60,924 bases of DNA from assembly GCA_964556425.1 (NCBI GenBank), contig CAZKWC010000011.1:1-60924 (forward strand). Reading direction: 5' to 3'. The stretch's first letter is position 1. The number at the start of each line of letters is the position of its first letter. A program made the position numbers and the translations under genes. The notes under the pieces were generated by a model. The model was not told the DNA's origin. It saw only the letters and a program-made list of their open reading frames with translations, and searched no databases. This document shows, one piece after another, positions 35,928 to 44,438 of the stretch. Origin of the DNA: JALQUL01 sp964556425. GTDB lineage: Bacteria; Pseudomonadota; Gammaproteobacteria; Burkholderiales; Burkholderiaceae_C.

Positions 35928-35953
35928 GTGTTTCCCCTATCAAGCTTTCAATC

Positions 35954-36898
35954 ATGTATTTAGTTAAACGCCCTGCAATTAGTCAATTCGTGCCAGTTCG
36001 TCAAGCACAGTACCATTTTTTACAATGGGGCAATGCTGATTCTAGCCAAAGACCTCTTATTATGGTGCATGGTTGGATGGATGTGGCAGCTTCTTATCAA
36101 TTTATGGTTGATTGCTTGAGTGAGTCTTTCTTGAGCGAAAGAAAAATCATCGCCCCCGATTGGCGTGGTTTTGGTTTATCTTCCACAGGCGGGGTCGATA
36201 ACTACTGGCTAGATGATTATTTAGCCGACCTTGATTTTTTTCTTGAACAAGTCGCTCCTGGTCAAACCATTGATTTAATTGGTCACAGCATGGGTGGCAA
36301 TATTGCCATGCATTATTGTGGTGTGATGCCAGAAAAAGTGCATCAACTTATCAACTTAGAAGGCTTTGGTGGGCCTGCTGCTAAAGCTAGCCAAGCGCCT
36401 AGCAAAAAATCAAAATGGTTAAAAGAAATGCACGCCATGTACAAAGGCGAAATTCAATTAAGACCTTATGCGACAGCCGATGCCGTAGCCCAGCGCCTCA
36501 TGAAAACCAATCCGCGATTAGCCAATACCGAGCAAGGTAGGCATAAAGCACAATGGTTGGCTCAGCAATGGGCACAAGCCAACTCAAAAAACCAGTGGGA
36601 TATTTTGGCCGATATTGCCCACAAAATTTCGGGTTCAGAAATTACCCGAGAAGATGAAGTATTAGCCACTTATGCCCAAATTACCGCCCCTGTTTTAGCC
36701 GTTCAAGCCAGCGATAACTCGCTCGAACAATGGTGGGGTAAGCACTACACTTTAGATCAATATTTTGAACGATTAAAATCTGTGGCCAATTGCCAAACCC
36801 TTACCCTACCCGACTGCGGTCATATGCTACACCACGATCAGCCTGAGTTATTGGCGAGGGCAATTGAGGAGTTTTTAAGAGATGATGCACAAGCCTAA
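35954..36898 (+). CDS. Alpha/beta hydrolase
   Basis: 314-aa hydrolase with nucleophile elbow LIGHSMGGNIAMH (Ser), oxyanion region VHGWMDVAAS, and a C-terminal His in LPDCGHMLHHDQPE. The catalytic Asp is probably in the VQASDNSLEQWW region. It has no signal peptide, so it is cytoplasmic. The start at ATG 35954 avoids overlap with the divergent synthetase and begins MYLVKRPAISQFVPV. The closeness of the two starts suggests a shared regulatory segment. Substrate unknown; ester or thioester hydrolysis is likely. Confidence 0.85.
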   Translation: MYLVKRPAISQFVPVRQAQYHFLQWGNADSSQRPLIMVHGWMDVAASYQFMVDCLSESFLSERKIIAPDWRGFGLSSTGGVDNYWLDDYLADLDFFLEQVAPGQTIDLIGHSMGGNIAMHYCGVMPEKVHQLINLEGFGGPAAKASQAPSKKSKWLKEMHAMYKGEIQLRPYATADAVAQRLMKTNPRLANTEQGRHKAQWLAQQWAQANSKNQWDILADIAHKISGSEITREDEVLATYAQITAPVLAVQASDNSLEQWWGKHYTLDQYFERLKSVANCQTLTLPDCGHMLHHDQPELLARAIEEFLRDDAQA

Positions 36899-36963
36899 TT
36901 AAGCATAATGCCTGCATGTCTTGAGTTTTGCAGGTGTTACAAAAATGAAAAAATTTTAGATTT

Positions 36964-36982
36964 CCCTTTTTAAAGGGTTTTT
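36964..36982 (+). terminator. Probable terminator of the alpha/beta hydrolase gene
   Basis: Short stem CCCTT / AAGGG (36964-36977 overall) followed by TTTTT. A further 6-bp hairpin CCTGCA/TGCAGG (36911-36934) precedes it without a T tract. Confidence 0.5.
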
Positions 36983-37635
36983 CAACTATGCTTTAAAAAA
37001 CAAAAAAGGGATTTTAATAGAATTGAGATCAAATAGAGAAAACTTTAGAAATAGAAGATGGGTTTGCCCCTTACATGTAAAACTTCATACTTATCAGCTA
37101 TTTAGATTTTCTATATAAGTTACAAAATACCATAAAATTTATTTTGGGAAATTGTAACACTCAACCAATCCATACTTCATTGTTTTTTCACTATTAATTG
37201 AAATAAAGCAAAAGCTTGCTCTAACAAAAGTACAAACTACAACCATTACACAAAATTGGCCTATCTAATTTGTTGACTTTTTTACTTATAGCAAGGTGGT
37301 AGCTATCAAAATCAGCATTAAAACTGTATTGCCTTCGAATGCAATTAAAGTTTTATTCTTCTAAAACACCTAGTTAAAACCCCAGTTTGCCAGTTAATTT
37401 CTTGGGGTTTAAAACAACTCATTGAGTCAAATTGCCTTGTTTCATGCGAAAATAGCGGCTTTCGTCATTTAGATTCTAGGGTTTGGGCAAGGCTTAATAT
37501 TGCACCCGCGCTTTTACATGGTTTAGTGTAGTTTGCACATCAAAAACCTATTTTTAATCAATAAAGCAAACCACTAATCACCTGACGCAAGTTAATAATC
37601 AAATACTTCATTCTTCAAATTTCAAGGATCTCATC
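36983..37635. other. Non-coding region upstream of prfB
   Basis: About 650 A/T-rich bases with no ORF, tRNA or repeat that I can support. The prfB promoter must be in it. AAGGAT lies ten bases before the prfB ATG as a likely ribosome site. Confidence 0.4.
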
Positions 37636-38740
37636 ATGGAAGCAGAAAAAATCAATGCTATTGGCAATCACCTTAACGACTTGAAAGCACGTGCTGACGA
37701 GTTACGGGGGTATCTTTGACTACGCTAGCAAATCAGAACGCCTCAGAACAGTTAACGCTTGGTTAGAAGACCCAACCGTTTGGAATGACCCTAAAAGAGC
37801 ACAAGAATTAGGCAAAGAAAAGAAATTGCTCGATGGTGTGGTGGTAACGCTTGATACGCTTGAACAAGAAATCAATGACAACACCGAACTCTATGAAATG
37901 GCCAAAGAAGAAACTGACGAGAGCAGTTTATTAACCATTGAAGAAGAAGCCCAAAAACTAGAACAAACAGTGGCTCAACTAGAATTCAGACGTATGTTCA
38001 GCCAAGATGCAGACCCCATGAATGCCTTCCTTGATATTCAAGCAGGTGCAGGTGGTACAGAGGCTTGTGACTGGGCAGGTATGTTAATGCGCCAATATTT
38101 ACGTTATGCCGAGCGTAAAGGTTTTAGCGCTACCGTCGAAGACGAATCCCCAGGCGATATTGCGGGCATTAAGGGTGCAACCATTAAAATTGAGGGCGAA
38201 TATGCCTATGGTTTATTACGCACCGAAAGTGGTGTACACCGTTTAGTACGTAAATCACCTTTCGACTCATCAGGTGGCCGTCACACCAGTTTTGCGAGTA
38301 TTTTTGTTTACCCCGAAATTGACGACTCCATCGAAATTGACATCAACCCTTCTGATGTTCGAGTAGATACCTATCGTGCCAGTGGTGCGGGTGGTCAGCA
38401 TATTAATAAAACCGACTCTGCAGTTCGTCTCACCCACTTGCCCACTGGTATTGTGGTGCAGTGCCAAGACGGCCGTAGCCAGCATGGTAACCGTGATGTA
38501 GCTTGGAAACGTTTGCGTTCAAGGTTGTATGATTTTGAAATGCGCAAGCGTCAAGAAGAACAACAAAAACTCGAAGATAGCAAAACTGATGTCGGTTGGG
38601 GCCACCAAATTAGGTCTTATGTACTAGACAATAGCCGCATTAAAGATTTGCGTACTAATGTGGAAGTTTCAGCTACACAAAAAGTGCTAGATGGCGACCT
38701 TGATATGTTTATTGAGGCCTCTTTAAAACAAGGTGTTTAA
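37636..38740 (+). CDS. prfB: Peptide chain release factor 2 (programmed +1 frameshift)
   Basis: RF2 recognises UGA and UAA and triggers peptide release. It is encoded in two frames. Codons 1-27 run from ATG 37636 to CTT (37714-37716), then an in-frame TGA at 37717. A +1 slip resumes at GAC 37718 and continues to 38740, giving 367 aa, the normal RF2 size. The GGQ motif is in SGAGGQHINKTDSAVRL and the UGA-reading SPF motif is in KSPFDSSGGRHTS. The frameshift autoregulates RF2 level, so this is not a broken gene. Confidence 0.97.
37705..37720 (+). promoter_or_regulatory. RF2 programmed +1 frameshift signal
   Basis: Internal Shine-Dalgarno-like GGGGG followed by TAT, then the slippery CTT-TGA-C. 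The arrangement is the same as in E. coli prfB, where low RF2 causes pausing on TGA and slippage into the +1 frame. Confidence 0.95.
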
Positions 38741-38915
38741 TTGCTTTACACCATGGGCTTAGGGCTAGCTGTTAATCACTTTTGATTTTTCCTTTTATTT
38801 ATTCTTAGGCGCTGAACAAAATTAAACTATTTCATCTTAGTTTTATATAGATGAAATAGACTTGATGTCAGCGTTTTTCTACACCTTTACATTACCAATA
38901 TTTTGGAGGCCAAGT

Positions 38916-41609
38916 ATGGCAAATGACATCGCCAAGACGACCTACCGCAAAGACTATCAAGAGCCAGCATTCTGGATTGATCAAGTCGAATTGACTTTTG
39001 ATTTAGACTCTGAAAAAACCAGAGTTTTAAATCGCATGACCATGCGCCGTAACCTTAATACACCCGAACAAGCACTTCGTCTTGACGGTGAAGATATTAA
39101 TTTGTCCAGAGTATTGGTAGATGGAAAAGGCTCGTCTTTTAAACTAGACGGCAATCAACTCGTCATTGAAAACCTGCCTCAAGAGGGTAGCTTTTCTTTA
39201 GAATTATTTACTACTTGTTGTCCTGCTAAAAACACCCAATTAATGGGTATTTTTGTGAGCAATGAAACCCTATTTACACAGTGCGAAGCTGAAGGTTTTA
39301 GACGCATTACTTATTTTTTAGATCGCCCCGATGTTATGGCGACCTATAGCGTTTTATTACGTGCAGACGAAGATAAATATCCGGTTTTATTATCTAATGG
39401 TAATCTGATTGATTCAGGCAAGTTGCCAGACGGTCGTCACTTTGCCAAATGGCATGACCCATTTAAAAAACCAAGTTATTTATTTGCCTTGGTCGCTGGT
39501 CGTTTGGTATGCCGAGAGCAAACCGTTATTGCCCGCTCTGGTAAACCGCATTTATTACAAGTTTATGTGCGCCCTGGCGACCTCGACAAAACCGAACACG
39601 CTTTGCAATCTTTAATTGACAGCATCGCATGGGATGAGGCTCGTTTTGGATTAAGTCTAGACCTTGATCGATTTATGATTGTGGCCACCAGCGATTTCAA
39701 TATGGGTGCAATGGAAAACAAAGGTTTAAATATTTTTAATACCAAGTTTGTTTTGGCCAGCCCCACCACCGCCACAGATGTCGATTACGGCAATGTTTTA
39801 GCGGTGGTAGGTCACGAATACTTCCACAATTGGACAGGCAACCGTATTACCTGCCGAGACTGGTTTCAGCTATCGCTTAAAGAGGGCCTAACGGTTTTCC
39901 GTGATCAAGAGTTCACCCTCGATTTATGCCCTGACCATTCTTCACGTGCAGTTAAACGCATTGAAGACGTGCGTAACTTACGCAGCATGCAGTTCCCAGA
40001 AGACTCCGGTCCTATGTCGCATCCTGTGCGCCCTGATAGCTACGAAGAAATTAGTAATTTCTACACCATGACGATTTACGAAAAAGGTGCAGAAGTCGTC
40101 CGTATGATGCAAACCTTGGTGGGCCGTGATGGTTTTGCTAAAGGTATGACGCTTTATTTTGATCGCCACGATGGTCAAGCCGTAACCTGTGATGATTTTG
40201 CTCAAGCGATTGCAGACGCTAATCCGCAATCTGCATTAGCCCATCATTTAGCTCAATTTAATTTGTGGTATAGCCAATCAGGAACACCTCAAGTAGAACT
40301 CAGCAGCCAATACAACGAGTCCACACAAACGCTGCACATTCACTTCAAACAAAGTTGCGCAGCAACTCCTGGTCAAGATCAAAAGCAAGCCTTTGTCATT
40401 CCAATTCGATTGGGCTTGGTAGGTCAAAATGGTGAAGTCTTGCCTTGCCAATTAGCCGGTCAAGCGGCACAAAATGAATACTTATATGTGCTCACACAAG
40501 CACAAGCTAGCATAGAGTTAGTGGGTGTTCCAAGTGGTGCGATTGTTTCTGCGCTGCGTGACTTTAGTGCTCCAGTGCAATTGCAAACCACCTACACCAC
40601 CGAGCAACTCACCAGCTTAATGCTGCATGATATTGACCCATTTAATCGTTGGGAAGCGGCACAACGTTTAGCTTTATCAGTGTTATTGCCAAGTATTCAA
40701 AATTCACTCTCGGCTGAAGTAATAGCCGAGCGTCAAGCACAATTGATTCAAGCGTTTGGTCAAATTTTACAAGACCCACAACTCGATAATGCATTTAAAG
40801 AGTTAATGCTGAATTTACCTAGTTATGCTTATTTGGCAGAACAACTTGAAGTAATAGACCCGCAAGCTATTGTCTTGGCACGTGAAGCCCTTAAAAAAGC
40901 AATTTCATTGGCACTTTATAGCAATTGGCAAGAGACCGCTGTCAAAACTCAATCGCACGGAGCTTACAGCCCCGATGCTGCTTCTGCAGGTCGCCGTGCT
41001 TTATTGGGCTTGGCTTACATGCATTTATGCAATGCAGCCCTAGAAAAACAAGATAGCGTATGGCCTGGTAAATGTTTACAAACAGTTAAAACGGCTAACA
41101 ATCTTACCGACCGTATGAATGCCTTTAATGCCCTCATTGCAGCTAAGCATCCGCTGGCTCAAGATGCCGCAATGCATCTATATGAAAACGCAAAATCAGA
41201 CGCCTTGGTACTTGATAAATGGTTTACTGCTCAAGCACTTGCCCCCGATGCATCGGGTAGCAGTTTAAAAGCCGTTCAACAACTCATGAAGCACCCCGAT
41301 TTTGAAATTAAAAATCCTAATCGTGCACGCAGTTTAATTTTTGCATTCTGCAACTCTAATCCAAGTGGCTTCCATCAAGCAGACGCATCCGCTTATGTTT
41401 TTTGGGCCGATAGAGTCCTTGAATTAGATGCCCTCAATCCACAAGTTTCTGCTCGATTAGCTCGCAGTTTAGATGCCTGGAAAAAACTAGCTAGCCCTTA
41501 TAAAGAAGCAGCTCATGAAGCCTTACAAAGAGTGGCTCAAAATCCACAACTGAGTAAAGATTTAAGTGAAGTGATTCATAAAGCACTCGGTGCCGATGTT
41601 TCAGTTTAA
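38916..41609 (+). CDS. pepN: Aminopeptidase N (M1 zinc metallopeptidase)
   Basis: Cytoplasmic broad-specificity aminopeptidase of 897 aa. Substrate N-terminus recognition is by GAMEN (FNMGAMENKGLNIF). Zinc is bound by HEYFHNW with the downstream Glu in LKEGLTVFRDQEF. The C-terminal helical domain is complete. I choose ATG 38916, preceded by GGAGG at the right distance, giving MANDIAKTTYRKDYQEP; an ATG at 38862 would add 18 hydrophobic residues not typical of the enzyme. ccmA starts 20 bases after its stop, so pepN may head or feed the ccm transcript. Confidence 0.95.
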   Translation: MANDIAKTTYRKDYQEPAFWIDQVELTFDLDSEKTRVLNRMTMRRNLNTPEQALRLDGEDINLSRVLVDGKGSSFKLDGNQLVIENLPQEGSFSLELFTTCCPAKNTQLMGIFVSNETLFTQCEAEGFRRITYFLDRPDVMATYSVLLRADEDKYPVLLSNGNLIDSGKLPDGRHFAKWHDPFKKPSYLFALVAGRLVCREQTVIARSGKPHLLQVYVRPGDLDKTEHALQSLIDSIAWDEARFGLSLDLDRFMIVATSDFNMGAMENKGLNIFNTKFVLASPTTATDVDYGNVLAVVGHEYFHNWTGNRITCRDWFQLSLKEGLTVFRDQEFTLDLCPDHSSRAVKRIEDVRNLRSMQFPEDSGPMSHPVRPDSYEEISNFYTMTIYEKGAEVVRMMQTLVGRDGFAKGMTLYFDRHDGQAVTCDDFAQAIADANPQSALAHHLAQFNLWYSQSGTPQVELSSQYNESTQTLHIHFKQSCAATPGQDQKQAFVIPIRLGLVGQNGEVLPCQLAGQAAQNEYLYVLTQAQASIELVGVPSGAIVSALRDFSAPVQLQTTYTTEQLTSLMLHDIDPFNRWEAAQRLALSVLLPSIQNSLSAEVIAERQAQLIQAFGQILQDPQLDNAFKELMLNLPSYAYLAEQLEVIDPQAIVLAREALKKAISLALYSNWQETAVKTQSHGAYSPDAASAGRRALLGLAYMHLCNAALEKQDSVWPGKCLQTVKTANNLTDRMNAFNALIAAKHPLAQDAAMHLYENAKSDALVLDKWFTAQALAPDASGSSLKAVQQLMKHPDFEIKNPNRARSLIFAFCNSNPSGFHQADASAYVFWADRVLELDALNPQVSARLARSLDAWKKLASPYKEAAHEALQRVAQNPQLSKDLSEVIHKALGADVSV

Positions 41610-41628
41610 AAAATAAAAGGCTGGTACT

Positions 41629-42261
41629 ATGACACAAGATTTACGTCTTCAACTCAAAGACCTCGGCTGCTCTAAGGGCGGCAGGCCTTTGTTTTCTGGT
41701 GTTAATTTGTCATTAAATGCCGGCCAGTGGTTACACTTAAAAGGGCCAAACGGCAGCGGCAAAACTAGTTTATTAAGACTGATAGCGGGTTTAACAGAGC
41801 CCGACCAAGGGCAAATTGAATGGCGAGAAAAAAATATTAGCTCCTCTCGTGCTGAATATGCAGAACAACGTTTGTATTTTGGACATTACAACGGGCTACA
41901 AGAATCCAGTACGGTGCTTGAGAATTTGCAATATTTATGTGCCCTACATGGACAAGCGGTGAGCGTAGCGCAAATCCATGCAGTGCTTGTTCAACTTGGA
42001 CTCAGAGCCACCGCCAATAAAATGGTGAGGTATTTATCGCAGGGGCAAAAACGCCGTGTTGCAATGGCGAGGTTATGGCTTAGTCAGGCTAGTTTATGGG
42101 TACTTGACGAACCCTTTGTGGCTCTTGATTACGCCTCTATAGGGCAATTAATTGAAAAAATGCAAACCCATTTAGCTGCTGGCGGTTGCATGGTACTCAC
42201 TAGTCATCAAGAAATTAATATGCAACAGCCAACCCCCATTATTTTGGAAATTGGCCAATGA
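41629..42261 (+). CDS. ccmA: Cytochrome c maturation ABC transporter ATPase CcmA
   Basis: ATPase of the CcmABCD complex that releases heme-loaded CcmE for cytochrome c assembly (System I). At 210 aa it has Walker A LKGPNGSGKTSLLR, signature YLSQGQKRRVAMARLW, and Walker B LWVLDEPFVALD. The coding end overlaps the ccmB start by four bases. It is first in the ccmABCDEFGHI order. Confidence 0.95.
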   Translation: MTQDLRLQLKDLGCSKGGRPLFSGVNLSLNAGQWLHLKGPNGSGKTSLLRLIAGLTEPDQGQIEWREKNISSSRAEYAEQRLYFGHYNGLQESSTVLENLQYLCALHGQAVSVAQIHAVLVQLGLRATANKMVRYLSQGQKRRVAMARLWLSQASLWVLDEPFVALDYASIGQLIEKMQTHLAAGGCMVLTSHQEINMQQPTPIILEIGQ

Positions 42262-42962
42262 CCCATACTATTAAAGACCAACAAAATAGCCCCAACCCTA
42301 ATATGTTGGTAGCTACTTTTAAACGTGACTTACAGACCAGCTGGCGTCAAAAAGGCGATATGCTGACCCCGTTATTTTTCTTTTTGGTGGTGGCAAGTTT
42401 ATTTCCATTGGCAATTGGCCCAGAGCCTGCTATTTTAAAAAAAATTGGCGCAGGTATTGTTTGGGTTGCCGCCCTTTTGGCCACTATTTTGTCTTTACCA
42501 AGGCTTTTTACCACCGACTATCAAGATGGTAGCCTAGAGCAAATTATTTTAGCCCCCACACCGCTTTGGTTGGTAGTACATGCCAAAGTGGCGGTGCATA
42601 TTTTTACAACTGCCTTGCCTTTGGTGCTTATAACACCTTTTTTAGGATTGCAATTTGCGCTAGAACAAGAATCCCTTAAGATTTTAGTCTTATCATTGGC
42701 AATTGGTTTACCTACGCTTTCATATTTAGGCGCCATTGGAGCGGCTTTAACCCTTGGAATTAGAGGCGGTGGTGTATTATTGGCGGTTTTAATCTTGCCA
42801 CTTTATATACCCGTTTTAGTTTTTGGCTCGGGGGCAGTAGATGCTTTTACGGCTGGTTTGGGAATAAGTGCTCATTTTTCAATATTGGCGGCACTATTTT
42901 TAATCACTACGTTTTTTGGGCCTTTTGCGGTAAGTGCAGCTTTAAAAATCTCAATGGAATAA
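42258..42962 (+). CDS. ccmB: Heme exporter protein CcmB
   Basis: Membrane subunit (234 aa, about six spans) of the CcmABCD complex. Family landmarks are FKRDLQTSWRQKGDMLTPLFFFLVVASLFPLAIGP and the LSLPRLFTTDYQDGSLEQI segment. A Gly-rich final half (LTLGIRGGGVLLAVLILPLYIPVLVFGSGA) also matches. It overlaps ccmA. Confidence 0.95.
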   Translation: MTHTIKDQQNSPNPNMLVATFKRDLQTSWRQKGDMLTPLFFFLVVASLFPLAIGPEPAILKKIGAGIVWVAALLATILSLPRLFTTDYQDGSLEQIILAPTPLWLVVHAKVAVHIFTTALPLVLITPFLGLQFALEQESLKILVLSLAIGLPTLSYLGAIGAALTLGIRGGGVLLAVLILPLYIPVLVFGSGAVDAFTAGLGISAHFSILAALFLITTFFGPFAVSAALKISME

Positions 42963-43011
42963 GATAACTTTTATAAATAGAAAATAATAACTTAAACCAA
43001 TCCTACTTTTT

Positions 43012-43737
43012 ATGAATCTATTTACCTATGCAGCGCCCTCGCGCTTTTATTTTTTAGCTGGCAAATTGTGGCCTTGGTTTGCTGCAATTGCAGTTGTGCT
43101 TACCTTAGTAGGTATGTACATTGGTTTTTTTATAGCCCCCACCGACTTCCAACAAGGTGAAGCCTACCGTATTATTTTTATTCATGTACCTGCCTCCTGG
43201 ATGTCTATGGTCATCTACCTAGCAATGGCTTTTTGGGCCATTATTGGTTTGACATTTAACTCTAGGATTTCAGGCATGATGGCAAGTGCCCTTGCCCCTA
43301 CAGGGGCTTTAATGGCATTTATATCTTTGTGGACTGGTGCGTTTTGGGGTAAACCTATGTGGGGCACTTATTGGGTTTGGGATGCGCGCCTTACCAGTGA
43401 GTTAATCTTATTATTTTTATACATTGGTTTTATCGCTTTACGAGCCGCCATTGACGACCCACGCCGAGCCGATAAAGCCGCTGCTGTTATAGCGATTGTG
43501 GGTGCAATAAATGTCCCTATTATTTATTTTTCTGTTAAATGGTGGAATACCTTACATCAAGGCGCTTCGGTTTCAGTAACCAAAGGTTCTAGCATGGCTA
43601 GCATTATGCTAACCGCCATGTTAATTATGAGTTTGGCGTTTTGGGCATACAGCATTGCAATTGCTTTATACCGAGTACGCACTATTATTCTTGAACGTGA
43701 GCAACATGCAGATTGGGTAAAAAATGATTTGGAATAG
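43012..43737 (+). CDS. ccmC: Heme handling protein CcmC
   Basis: Inner-membrane protein (241 aa, six spans) that presents heme to CcmE. The WWD domain is visible as WGTYWVWDARLTSELILLFLYIG. Heme-ligand His residues occur in IIFIHVPASWMS and KWWNTLHQGASV, the expected places on either side. It overlaps ccmD by 14 bases. Confidence 0.96.
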   Translation: MNLFTYAAPSRFYFLAGKLWPWFAAIAVVLTLVGMYIGFFIAPTDFQQGEAYRIIFIHVPASWMSMVIYLAMAFWAIIGLTFNSRISGMMASALAPTGALMAFISLWTGAFWGKPMWGTYWVWDARLTSELILLFLYIGFIALRAAIDDPRRADKAAAVIAIVGAINVPIIYFSVKWWNTLHQGASVSVTKGSSMASIMLTAMLIMSLAFWAYSIAIALYRVRTIILEREQHADWVKNDLE

Positions 43738-43912
43738 TTGGTCAGATTTTTGGTCTATGGGTGGTCGTGCTTATTTTGTCTGGATGAGTGTGGGCGTTAC
43801 CTTTTTGGTGTTGGCCCTTGAAATTATTATTAGCCGTCAACAATATGCCCGTTTAAAAGCACAATTGCTTGAAATAAAAGCCATTGAAGCAGCACAAAAC
43901 ACCCGTCAATAA
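43724..43912 (+). CDS. ccmD: Heme exporter protein CcmD
   Basis: Very small single-span subunit (62 aa) of CcmABCD, required to release holo-CcmE. It has the family opening SWSDFWSMGGRAYFVWMSVGVT and a charged cytoplasmic tail. The start lies inside the 3' end of ccmC, as is common for this operon. Confidence 0.92.
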   Translation: MIWNSWSDFWSMGGRAYFVWMSVGVTFLVLALEIIISRQQYARLKAQLLEIKAIEAAQNTRQ

Positions 43913-43943
43913 CTCTCTTACTTTTGAAGAATTAAGCATATTT

Positions 43944-44381
43944 ATGAAACCTAGACACCAAAGATTGGCGCTTATCTTAGGCGGTATTGTTATTTTAGGT
44001 ACTGCCACAGCGTTTGTACTCAATGCCTTTCAAGACAACTTGGTCTTTTTCTTTACTCCCAGCCAAATTACCAAAGGTGAAGCACCACAAAACAAAGCTT
44101 TTAGGGTGGGTGGTATGGTCAAAGTAGGCAGCATACAAAAAGAAGGCATTAACACTTCTTTTATTGTGACCGACACAGCCAAAGAAATTAAGGTCACCTA
44201 TTCTGGTATTTTGCCAGACCTTTTTCAAGAAGGTAAAGGCGTGGTTGCACAAGGCAAACTAAGCAACCCAGAACTGTTTACGGCCAGTGAAGTGTTAGCT
44301 AAACATGATGAAAACTACATGCCACCAGAAGCACAGCATGCAGTAGAGCAAGCTAATAAAGCAGCCAAAACTCTTAAATAA
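43944..44381 (+). CDS. ccmE: Periplasmic heme chaperone CcmE
   Basis: Membrane-anchored OB-fold protein (145 aa) that carries heme covalently to the CcmFGH lyase. Its covalent heme His121 lies in LAKHDENYMPP with Tyr125 downstream, at the expected spacing. One N-terminal span is at about residues 8-26. I start at ATG 43944 (MKPRHQRLALILGG), the usual family N-terminus; an upstream in-frame ATG at 43884 would overlap ccmD and add 20 residues. Confidence 0.94.
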   Translation: MKPRHQRLALILGGIVILGTATAFVLNAFQDNLVFFFTPSQITKGEAPQNKAFRVGGMVKVGSIQKEGINTSFIVTDTAKEIKVTYSGILPDLFQEGKGVVAQGKLSNPELFTASEVLAKHDENYMPPEAQHAVEQANKAAKTLK

Positions 44382-44438
44382 ATCTGCTTATTTATTTTTT
44401 GTAATTTTTAAAATAACTCATCCTTATCGGAGTAACAC

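Noticed and set aside
37691..37720. Reading prfB as a truncated gene or pseudogene
   Set aside because: The TGA at 37717 is in the canonical CTT-TGA-C frameshift context; the gene is intact.
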